From NCBI GenBank assembly GCA_030066335.1, contig JASJBV010000071.1, forward strand, positions 1-40,860: a DNA stretch of 40,860 bases. The letters are read 5' to 3'. The notes below the pieces were generated by a model. That model worked only from the letters and a program-made list of their open reading frames with translations. It did not search any database and was not told the origin of the DNA. Within the stretch, counting starts at the first letter, position 1, and each line of letters begins with the position of its first letter. Made by a program: the position numbers and the translations under genes. This document shows positions 34,314 through 40,860 of this stretch, piece after piece. The DNA is from Gammaproteobacteria bacterium. Lineage in GTDB: Bacteria; Pseudomonadota; Gammaproteobacteria; GCA-001735895.

Positions 34314-36512
34314 ATGAAAAATAATCAGCCGGTAACCCAACAAGAAGTCATGATGCGCGAGGGCTCCGTCCTCGTATCAAAGACCGATCTGAAAGGCAGG
34401 ATCACTTATGTCAACCAGGACTTCATCGAGATCAGTGGTTATGCCGAATCTGAACTGATCGGTAACAGTCACAATATGGTCAGGCATCCTGACATGCCGC
34501 CGGCGGCATTCAAGTCGTTATGGGATGATTTGCAAGCCGGCAAACCATGGACTGCGCCGATTAAGAATCGTTGCAAGAATGGTGACCATTACTGGGTGAT
34601 TGCCAATGTCAGCCCGATTTATCAGAATGGCAAGGTTGTTGAATACATGTCGGTCAGGTCTGTGCCCGGTCGCGAGCAAATAACCGAGGCCGAAAAGCTG
34701 TATTCAGAGCTTAATGCCGGCAAGACCAGCCTGGAAAAGAATGCCGTTCAGCAATTCATTCATCGCTTGAAATCGGTTAAAACCTCGACCTGGCTATATG
34801 TCAGTGTGGTGACGGTTGCGTTATTCATGGCAGTACTCGCCCTGATGCTGATGAATGGGGTGTCAACTTCTGTGATCAGCGGCACGTTGCTCATCGGTGC
34901 TTTCATCACCCTGGTTATCGGGGTGCTGAACACGCGCAACAACAGTAAACCACTGGAATATCTGCAGCAGCAATTGTTTGCGATAACCAATGGTGAGTAT
35001 TTCAACTGGACTGATATCTCGTTGGAGAATGAGATCGGCGACCTAATGCGGCGGGTTTTCTCGACCCAGGTGCGGCTGGGTTTCGATGTCATGGATGCAC
35101 GGGAAAAGGCGCTCGATGGAGAGCGGATAAAATCTGCCCTGGACAATGTCACCGCCAATGTCATGGTGGCGGATTCGGACTACAACGTGATCTACACCAA
35201 TCGAACCATTCAGAAGATGTTTGAGGTCGCAGAGGCAGATTTTCGCCAGGACCTGCCTGATTTTTATGCGGCCGATATCATGGGTAAAAACATCGATATG
35301 TTCCATAACAACCCGGGTCATCAACGCTCTGTGCTGGATAACTTGAGCTCAACCTTTAGCGCTGATTTGAAAATTGGTAGCAGGCATATGCGGGTAACCG
35401 CCAACCCCGTAATCGCGGAAGGCCGTCGCATCGGAACGGTAGCAGAGTGGCAGGATCGTACGGCCGAGGTGGCAATCGAACAGGAGATGACCCAACTGGT
35501 GCAGGATGCCCAGGCCGGTAATCTTGCAACACGCTTGCCTACCGATAACAAGGAAGGTTTCTTCAGGCAGTTGGCGGAAAATCTCAACGGCATGCTCGAC
35601 GTGCTCGATGCCACCTTTGCCGATATCAATCATGTTATGGGGACATTACGCAAGGGTGAATTAAATAACACCATCGACCGCGCCTACAACGGCATCTTTG
35701 GCGAGGTTAAGGACAATGTGAATGGCACCATTCACCAGTTGAAAACCATTGTGACTGAAATCCGCGAATCCTCCGGCCAGATCGACAGTACCTCGCAGGA
35801 GATTGCAATCGGTAACCACAACCTGTCGGCACGTACCGAGCAACAGGCGGCCGCACTGGAACAGGTGGCCTCGAGCATGGAGCAGATTACCTCGACCGTG
35901 CGCCAGAACGCGGACAATGCATCACACGCCAATACCCTGGCTAGCGATGCCGGGAACACCGCGGACCAGGGTGGGATTGTGGTTCAGCAGGCAGTCAATG
36001 CGATGTCCGAGATCAATCAATCCAGTAATAAGATTGCCGAGATTATCGGCGTTATTGACGAGATTGCGTTCCAGACCAATCTGCTGGCGTTGAATGCCAG
36101 TGTCGAGGCGGCCCGGGCCGGTGAGCAGGGGCGTGGATTTGCGGTGGTCGCCACCGAGGTCAGAAACCTGGCCCAACGCTCTGCAACCGCGGCCAAGGAG
36201 ATCAAGGACCTGATCAATGACTCGGTGCAGAAGGTTCATACCGGTTCCGAACTGGTCAACGAATCCGGCCAGAAACTGCAGGATATCGTGACCGGGGTGA
36301 AGAAGGTCAAGGACATTGTGGCCGAGATTGCCGCGGCCAGCTCCGAGCAGGCGAGTGGGGTGGATCAGGTCAGTCTTGCGATCACCAGTATGGATGACCT
36401 GACCCAGCAAAATGCCGCGCTGGCGGAGCAGGCCTCCGCGGCCAGTACCAACATGTCGGAACAGGCCCAGGTCATGAACAAACAAATGCATTTCTTCACC
36501 ACCAAAAAGTGA
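34314..36512 (+). CDS. Aer-type PAS chemoreceptor
   Basis: 732 residues from ATG 34314 (TGGAG upstream). The N-terminal PAS domain (about 10-125) closely matches the E. coli redox receptor Aer: [31 protein letters not shown], and [13 protein letters not shown], the region that binds FAD. A membrane hairpin is at about 158-205 with no periplasmic domain. A second PAS (about 265-395, [19 protein letters not shown]) and the methyl-accepting domain follow ([20 protein letters not shown]). It lacks a CheR pentapeptide at the C-terminus (ends MHFFTTKK), so it may need the neighbour receptor's tether for methylation. Energy or redox taxis is inferred. Confidence 0.95.
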   Translation: MKNNQPVTQQEVMMREGSVLVSKTDLKGRITYVNQDFIEISGYAESELIGNSHNMVRHPDMPPAAFKSLWDDLQAGKPWTAPIKNRCKNGDHYWVIANVSPIYQNGKVVEYMSVRSVPGREQITEAEKLYSELNAGKTSLEKNAVQQFIHRLKSVKTSTWLYVSVVTVALFMAVLALMLMNGVSTSVISGTLLIGAFITLVIGVLNTRNNSKPLEYLQQQLFAITNGEYFNWTDISLENEIGDLMRRVFSTQVRLGFDVMDAREKALDGERIKSALDNVTANVMVADSDYNVIYTNRTIQKMFEVAEADFRQDLPDFYAADIMGKNIDMFHNNPGHQRSVLDNLSSTFSADLKIGSRHMRVTANPVIAEGRRIGTVAEWQDRTAEVAIEQEMTQLVQDAQAGNLATRLPTDNKEGFFRQLAENLNGMLDVLDATFADINHVMGTLRKGELNNTIDRAYNGIFGEVKDNVNGTIHQLKTIVTEIRESSGQIDSTSQEIAIGNHNLSARTEQQAAALEQVASSMEQITSTVRQNADNASHANTLASDAGNTADQGGIVVQQAVNAMSEINQSSNKIAEIIGVIDEIAFQTNLLALNASVEAARAGEQGRGFAVVATEVRNLAQRSATAAKEIKDLINDSVQKVHTGSELVNESGQKLQDIVTGVKKVKDIVAEIAAASSEQASGVDQVSLAITSMDDLTQQNAALAEQASAASTNMSEQAQVMNKQMHFFTTKK

Positions 36513-36539
36513 TTGGCGGATCAACAGCAAGGTTCAAGC

Positions 36540-37031
36540 ATGACGACAGATCAGACACAGCAAGCAGGCGCAGACAACAACCAGGAATATCTGACTTTCA
36601 GCCTGGGTAACGAGCAATACGGAGTCGATATTCTCAAGGTGCAGGAGATCCGGGGCTGGGAACCCCTGCGCGAAATGCCGGATGCTCCTGCCTATTACAA
36701 GGGGGTGCTGGATTTTCGCGGCCATATCTTACCTGTTGTCGACCTCAGGATTCGGTTCGGGGAAGAGCAGGTCAACTACAAGAGCACTACCGTGATCATT
36801 GTGCTTAACAATGATGATGCAGACAACATGATGGGCGTGGTAGTGGATGCGGTGTCCGATGTATTGACGGTCAGGCAAAGCGAGATCAAAGCGGCACCGG
36901 ATATGGGCAGCAGGATTAAAACCGATTATGTGTTGGGGATGGTCAGCCGAGCTGACGACATGATCATGCTGGTGGATGCTGAGCGCCTGATCGACGTGGA
37001 AGAATTGGAGGTTGCAGACACCGTTTGCTGA
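36540..37031 (+). CDS. cheW: Chemotaxis coupling protein CheW (second cluster, copy 2)
   Basis: 163 residues from ATG 36540 (AAGG upstream; a TTG at 36513 is in frame). Core blocks: LTFSLGNEQYGVDILKVQEIRGW, PLREMPDAPAYYKGVLDFRGHILPVVDLRIRF, MGVVVDAVSDVLTVRQSEI. It is similar to the CheW at 30874 in EIRGW and its C-terminus, so the two probably arose by duplication. It follows the Aer-type receptor by 27 bases and is followed closely by the STAS gene. Confidence 0.95.
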   Translation: MTTDQTQQAGADNNQEYLTFSLGNEQYGVDILKVQEIRGWEPLREMPDAPAYYKGVLDFRGHILPVVDLRIRFGEEQVNYKSTTVIIVLNNDDADNMMGVVVDAVSDVLTVRQSEIKAAPDMGSRIKTDYVLGMVSRADDMIMLVDAERLIDVEELEVADTVC

Positions 37032-37038
37032 AACGAAT

Positions 37039-37758
37039 ATGGCCAAGAAATCTACCCCTAAACAAGTTATTGACTATGATCCGCTGGCCTGGCTGGACGA
37101 AGCCGCCGCGACCGAGGCAGAGGAAACACCGGCATCCGCAAGCAAAGCGAGCCGCAACAAGCCGACTACTGACAAGCAGGGGAGAAGAACGGAAGCAAAA
37201 ACCTCAGCGGCGCCAGCTCAGGAACCGGTTAGCGAGGAATCTGCCGGTTATGGTTTCTTCGCTGAAGAACCTGAGCTTAGCTCGGCGCAGGCATCCGCCC
37301 AGACAAATGCCGGAAGTGTTGAGCAGGAGCAGACAGAAACCGCCGCCTATGGCTTTTTTGCTGATGACGCGTCCGCTCTCACCGGCGATAACGCTACAGT
37401 CGAGGCCACGGGTGAGAAGATCGATCTGGGGGCGGAGCTGACCATCCGCTCGATTGCCGAGCGTAAGACGATGATCGACCGGGCCCTGGCAACCGGTGAG
37501 GATATCCGTATCGATATCAGTCAACTACAAAAAATCGACAGTGCCGGGGTGCAGATGATCTATAGTCTGATCCACAGCCTGCAGCAAACAACCCAGGCGG
37601 TTTGCTGGGTCGGCAGTAATCCAATGATCGACGATGCAGCCGGTCTGCTAGGGCTGGCGCCCCTGCTCGATGCTCAGCAAACAGCTGATGCCTACGGGTT
37701 TTTCGCTGATGAAACAGAACCGGATGTAGAAGCGGACGGCGCGTTTGGCTTTTTCTGA
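37039..37758 (+). CDS. STAS-domain protein with YGFF repeats
   Basis: 239 residues. Residues about 120-215 form a STAS domain (KIDLGAELTIRSIAERKTMID, IRIDISQLQKIDSAGVQMI); the Ser of KIDSAG sits at the phosphorylation site. The N-terminus (to about 118) is a flexible Ala/Glu/Ser-rich region. A short motif is repeated: GYGFFAEE (70), AYGFFADD (103), AYGFFADE (218) and a terminal AFGFF (235-239). No ribosome site is visible at ATG 37039, so translation is probably coupled to cheW (8 bases before). The role is unknown; it is likely an adaptor in the CheA/CheW array. Confidence 0.85.
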   Translation: MAKKSTPKQVIDYDPLAWLDEAAATEAEETPASASKASRNKPTTDKQGRRTEAKTSAAPAQEPVSEESAGYGFFAEEPELSSAQASAQTNAGSVEQEQTETAAYGFFADDASALTGDNATVEATGEKIDLGAELTIRSIAERKTMIDRALATGEDIRIDISQLQKIDSAGVQMIYSLIHSLQQTTQAVCWVGSNPMIDDAAGLLGLAPLLDAQQTADAYGFFADETEPDVEADGAFGFF

Positions 37759-37783
37759 TAGCGCCGGGAGCCATGGAGTGACA

Positions 37784-37921
37784 ATGACTTATTCTTCGCC
37801 CAGAGCATGCCCAGCTGCTCGCCTGGATCCTGATCGGTACCGGGTAAGGACGGCCCAAACTGGGCTGTGTAGGTGGATGCCCTATACCCGCAATTACCGG
37901 AAAGATATCGAGATCTGCTAA
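37784..37921 (+). CDS. 45-residue ORF abutting cheR, possible leader peptide
   Basis: ATG 37784 has GGAG 5 bases upstream and the ORF ends TAA 37919-37921, touching the cheR ATG with no gap. The product (MTYSSPRACPAARLDPDRYR at the N-terminus, ending YRKDIEIC) is basic, with three Cys, and has no known domain. cheR has only a poor ribosome site of its own, so translation of this ORF could feed cheR by reinitiation. It may equally be chance; the amino-acid composition is unlike its neighbours. Confidence 0.35.
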   Translation: MTYSSPRACPAARLDPDRYRVRTAQTGLCRWMPYTRNYRKDIEIC

Positions 37922-38752
37922 ATGGAACAGGAAAGAGAATTCAAATTTACCCGCGAGGATTTCGATTATCTGCGCAAAATCGTGACAGAGTCGACCGGCA
38001 TCATAGCGAATGAAGATAAGTACACCATGTATTATTCGCGCCTGGCACGCCGGGTCAGGAAACTGGGCCTGAGCGATTTCACCGAGTATCGCCAGTATTT
38101 GCGCAATAATTCAGATACCGAGCTGATGGAACTGGTCAACTCGGTAACCACCAACCTGACCTCGTTTTTCCGGGAAAACCATCACTTCGAGTTTCTCAAG
38201 AATACCTTTGTACCTAGTCTCAAGCAACGCGGCGAGCGTAAAATCCGTATCTGGTCAGCAGGCTGCTCAACTGGAGAAGAACCCTACTCGATTGCGATGT
38301 CACTGGCCCAGGCGATCCCCGATCATGCCAGCTGGGATATCAAGATCCTCGCCACCGATCTCGACTCCAATGTCATCAGCAAGGCCGCGTCAGGCATCTA
38401 TGGGCAGGAACGCGTGGAGGGTATCGATCCGCTCCTGCTGAGAAGTTATTTCAAGAGAGGCAAGGCTACTAATGAAGGCTTCGTCAAGGTCAACCCGGAA
38501 TTGATGCGGATGATCGAATTCAAACAGTTGAACCTGTTACACAGCTGGCCGATTGGTTACAAAATGGACTGCATATTTTGTCGCAACGTGGTGATCTATT
38601 TTGACAAGGAGACCAAGAACCAGCTGGTCGAACGTTATGCCGAACAGATGATCGATAATGGTTACCTGTTCATGGGTCATTCTGAATCCCTGTTTAAATC
38701 GACCGATCGTTTTAAGCTGCTGGGCCAAACCATTTATCAGAAAACGAGGTAA
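37922..38752 (+). CDS. cheR: Chemoreceptor methyltransferase CheR
   Basis: 276 residues. CheR methylates receptor glutamates using S-adenosylmethionine. The N-terminal helical domain (FKFTREDFDYLRKIVTESTG, then YYSRLARRVRKLG) is followed by the catalytic domain with IRIWSAGCSTGEEPYSIAM (SAM site), ATDLDSNVI and FCRNVVIYFD, plus GHSESLF. It is the only CheR in the window. The beta-subdomain for the pentapeptide tether is present in part, consistent with the DWEEF end on the neighbouring receptor. It is followed after 2 bases by cheD. Confidence 0.98.
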   Translation: MEQEREFKFTREDFDYLRKIVTESTGIIANEDKYTMYYSRLARRVRKLGLSDFTEYRQYLRNNSDTELMELVNSVTTNLTSFFRENHHFEFLKNTFVPSLKQRGERKIRIWSAGCSTGEEPYSIAMSLAQAIPDHASWDIKILATDLDSNVISKAASGIYGQERVEGIDPLLLRSYFKRGKATNEGFVKVNPELMRMIEFKQLNLLHSWPIGYKMDCIFCRNVVIYFDKETKNQLVERYAEQMIDNGYLFMGHSESLFKSTDRFKLLGQTIYQKTR

Positions 38753-38754
38753 AG

Positions 38755-39387
38755 GTGGACAAGCAGGACATCCCCAAGCCTTTACCCGGATTTGGCGCGA
38801 TCAACCGCTACTGGGATCGTCGGCACAATGCGATCACGGCCAAGATCTTGCCGGGAGAATACTATGTGTCTACCCAGCGCGAGATCATCGCGACCGTATT
38901 GGGCTCCTGCGTATCCGCCTGCGTGCGTGATGCCCGGCATGGTATCGGTGCGATGAATCATTTTCTGTTACCGTTGCATAAAGGCGAGCATTGGTCGGAA
39001 AAAATCGCCGAAGACAGTCAGGCGACCCGCTATGGGAATTATGCGATGGAGCACATGATCAACGATGTACTGAAGTACGGCGGGCGCAAGCAGGACCTCG
39101 AGTTCAAGGTATTCGGTGGCTCCCGGGTGATTGGTGAGATGGGTACCATCGGCAACAACAACATCCGTTTTGTCCTCAATTACCTGGAGATCGAGGGCTA
39201 TCGGTTACTGGCGCAGGATGTCGGTGGCAGGAATCCACGCAAGGTGCTGTTCGACCCGCAATCGGGCAAGGTCAGGGTCAAGAAAATTCAGAGCCTGCAC
39301 AACGAGACGATCATCAAACGTGAAGAAGAATTCATGCAATCCCTGGAGAAACCCGAGGCGATCACCGGTGAAATCGAGCTATTTTAA
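38755..39387 (+). CDS. cheD: Chemoreceptor glutamine deamidase CheD
   Basis: 210 residues from GTG 38755. CheD deamidates receptor glutamines. The catalytic Cys52 is in LGSCVSACVRD and His69 in IGAMNHFLLP; the KVFGGSRVIGEMGTIG and NIRFVLNYLEIEGYRLLAQDVGG segments are intact. GTG is used with AGG upstream. It lies in the classic cheR-cheD-cheB order; no CheC is seen, so its role is likely receptor maturation. Confidence 0.97.
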   Translation: MDKQDIPKPLPGFGAINRYWDRRHNAITAKILPGEYYVSTQREIIATVLGSCVSACVRDARHGIGAMNHFLLPLHKGEHWSEKIAEDSQATRYGNYAMEHMINDVLKYGGRKQDLEFKVFGGSRVIGEMGTIGNNNIRFVLNYLEIEGYRLLAQDVGGRNPRKVLFDPQSGKVRVKKIQSLHNETIIKREEEFMQSLEKPEAITGEIELF

Positions 39388-39438
39388 TATCGGACATTGG
39401 CGGACAGTTCGATGGCTGGCCCGAATGGGGGTCCGGGC

Positions 39439-40488
39439 ATGATCAAGGTCCTTATCATCGATGATTCGGCACTGATCCGCCAGTTGCTGTCGGAGATCCT
39501 GTCCAGTGATCCGCAGATAAAGGTGGTGGGGGTTGCCCAGGACCCCTACATCGCTCGGGATAAAATCAAGAAACTCAACCCCGATGTGCTGACCCTGGAT
39601 GTGGAAATGCCGAAAATGGACGGCTTGACCTTCCTGCGCAACCTGATGCGCCTGCGGCCGATGCCGGTGGTCATGGTCTCCAGTCTGACCGATGCCGGGG
39701 CCGATGTCACCCTACAGGCACTGGAGCTGGGCGCGGTCGATTATGTCTCCAAGCCCAAGATCAACATCCAGGAAGAACTCAAGACCTATGCCAAGGAAAT
39801 TATCAGCAAGGTCAAAACCGCGGCCAGGGCACGGGTGCAGGGTTCCAACCTGCCGACCCCGCAGGCCAGGGACCTCAGTGACATAGCCGCGCGCAAGCAA
39901 TTCAAGACCAGCGATATGATCATTGCGATGGGTGCCTCAACCGGCGGTACCGAGGCACTCAAGGACGTGATTTGTCAATTACCGCCAACGACACCGGGCC
40001 TGGTGATCACCCAGCATATCCCGGCGGCCTTCAGCAAGCCGTTTTCCCAGCGCCTCAATGCCAGCTCGGCGATGATCATCACCCAGGCCGAACACGGTCA
40101 GCAGATTCTGCCCGGCCATGGCTATCTGGCGCCCGGTGATAAACACCTGGAGGTGGTGCGTGACGGTGCCCGTTACATCTGCAAGCTGCTGGACAGTGAA
40201 CCGGTCAATCGCCACAAACCCTCGGTTGAGGTCATGTTTCATTCAGTCGCCAAGAATGTCGGCGCCAATGCGATCGGCGTGTTGCTGACCGGGATGGGAA
40301 ACGATGGCAGTGAGGCCATGGGTGAAATGCAGCAACTGGGGGCGGCCACCATCGCCCAGGATGAGGCCAGCAGCGTGGTGTGGGGGATGCCCGGCGAGGC
40401 GGCCAAGCGCGGTTATGCCGATGAAGTGCTACCGTTGCACCAGATCGCGGAAAGAATCCTGTTCTATGTTTCCAGGCACGGACAGTGA
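39439..40488 (+). CDS. cheB: Chemoreceptor methylesterase CheB
   Basis: 349 residues. The receiver domain (1-125) has IDDSALIRQLL and Asp54 in LTLDVEMPKMDG. The methylesterase domain has Ser167 in MGASTGGTEAL, His193 in TQHIPAAFS and Asp289 in TGMGNDGSEAM, the three catalytic residues, spaced as in E. coli. ATG 39439 is preferred because MIKVLIIDDS is the usual start and GGGGG lies 8 bases upstream; ATG 39412 and TTG 39397 are in frame. It is the only CheB in the window and ends the operon. Confidence 0.98.
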   Translation: MIKVLIIDDSALIRQLLSEILSSDPQIKVVGVAQDPYIARDKIKKLNPDVLTLDVEMPKMDGLTFLRNLMRLRPMPVVMVSSLTDAGADVTLQALELGAVDYVSKPKINIQEELKTYAKEIISKVKTAARARVQGSNLPTPQARDLSDIAARKQFKTSDMIIAMGASTGGTEALKDVICQLPPTTPGLVITQHIPAAFSKPFSQRLNASSAMIITQAEHGQQILPGHGYLAPGDKHLEVVRDGARYICKLLDSEPVNRHKPSVEVMFHSVAKNVGANAIGVLLTGMGNDGSEAMGEMQQLGAATIAQDEASSVVWGMPGEAAKRGYADEVLPLHQIAERILFYVSRHGQ

Positions 40489-40572
40489 ACAAGCCTGAGC
40501 CCTGGCCGAGGCTGGCAGTGCTTTGCAAGCGCTCATCATCGATATGACTTAGCCGAAATCCCTTCGATCAAA

Positions 40573-40578
40573 TATAAT
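40573..40578 (+). promoter_or_regulatory. Possible -10 element before the patatin-like gene
   Basis: A TATAAT hexamer lies 34 bases before the proposed start, but no good -35 is visible at normal spacing. The gap between cheB and this gene (40489-40611) shows nothing else. Confidence 0.3.
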
Positions 40579-40611
40579 TCTGTTTGTGTCCACTCTCCGG
40601 GGAAATTCGTT

Positions 40612-40860
40612 TTGATACACCTGCGTTTGTATAGTCTGCTTTTGCTGCTGACCTGGGTATCGGTATCAGCAGCGACTCCAGTCAACCCGCAACAGGGCAG
40701 GGCAAATGATTACTATCTGGCGATCAAGGGCGGGGTAAGCCTGGGTAGTTATGAATCGGGGATCAATTACATTCTGCTCAAATATATTCAAGAGCAGGAG
40801 GCCAATGGCAGCAAGCTGGTGTCATTTTCCGGAGCCTCAGCCGGCAGCATCAATTCCCTG
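40612..40860 (+). CDS. Patatin-like phospholipase, N-terminal part
   Basis: 83 codons from TTG 40612 to the window end; the gene runs on. GGGGAAA lies about 6 bases upstream. It begins with a signal peptide (about residues 3-22, RLYSLLLLLTWVSVSAA) followed by the mature sequence, so the product is exported. YLAIKGGVSLGSYESG is the oxyanion-hole loop of patatin-like lipases, and SGASAGSIN holds the nucleophile Ser in the GxSxG motif. It is not part of the flagellar system. Confidence 0.85.
   Translation, partial: MIHLRLYSLLLLLTWVSVSAATPVNPQQGRANDYYLAIKGGVSLGSYESGINYILLKYIQEQEANGSKLVSFSGASAGSINSL

Noticed and set aside
33520-36270. Strong similarity between the signalling domains of the two adjacent receptors, considered as a recent duplication
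   Set aside because: The protein tips are nearly identical, but the codons differ at many third positions and the sensor halves are unrelated; conservation of the signalling tip explains it.
1-40860. Search for tRNA, rRNA, CRISPR, insertion sequences and phage genes
   Set aside because: Nothing recognisable was found; genes are tightly packed and of similar composition throughout.

Overview
The window is a polar-flagellum and chemotaxis superlocus of a Gammaproteobacterium. The evidence is the gene order fliGHIJ / fliK / fliLMNOPQR-flhB-flhA-flhF-flhG-fliA / cheYZA-parC-parP-cheW, CheZ, a FleN-type FlhG with the FlhF-activating DQA N-terminus, and a ParC/ParP polar array-positioning pair. 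Matches to sigma-54 (GG-N10-GC) and sigma-28 (TAAA-N14/15-GCCGATAA) promoters imply an RpoN/FliA cascade. The genus cannot be named from sequence alone; an environmental, moderately GC-rich, aquatic or sulfur-oxidiser-like lineage is only a guess.

Layout. 1-2860: end of fliG, then fliH, fliI, fliJ. 2894-4243: fliK behind its own sigma-54 promoter. 4424-15105: one long colinear block from fliL to fliA behind a second sigma-54 promoter, with overlapping or nearly touching genes. 15186-20915: FliA-type promoter, cheY, cheZ, cheA, parC, parP, then another FliA-type promoter, cheW and a 53-codon ORF; cheB, usually found between cheA and parC, is absent here. 20939-22722, minus strand: a second FliK-like protein and a free-standing FlhB C-terminal-domain protein behind a FliA-type promoter. 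23014-27398: a signalling island with a sigma-54-controlled diguanylate cyclase, a second CheY, a third ParA/MinD ATPase, a short membrane chemoreceptor with a CheZ-like D-x3-Q signature, a STAS protein and a PilZ protein. 27395-28648, minus strand: the isoprenoid gene ispG. 28690-40488: a second chemotaxis operon, cheA-cheW-mcp-mcp(Aer-type)-cheW-STAS-cheR-cheD-cheB. 40612 to the end: start of a secreted patatin-like phospholipase.

How it works together. The first half builds the basal body, export gate, switch and FliA, and provides the CheA-CheY-CheZ pathway to FliM with polar placement by FlhF/FlhG and ParC/ParP. The second operon supplies the only CheR, CheD and CheB in the window, so adaptation of both arrays may depend on it. 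The diguanylate cyclase, PilZ and STAS proteins suggest c-di-GMP and anti-sigma-like inputs.

The most unusual observations are: (1) three tandem FliM/CheZ-like putative CheY-binding motifs in the CheA linker where a P2 domain would sit; (2) a STAS protein carrying four YGFF-type linear motifs; (3) a short receptor with a CheZ-like catalytic signature beside its own ParA and CheY; (4) a FliA-promoter-controlled second FliK/FlhB-C pair.
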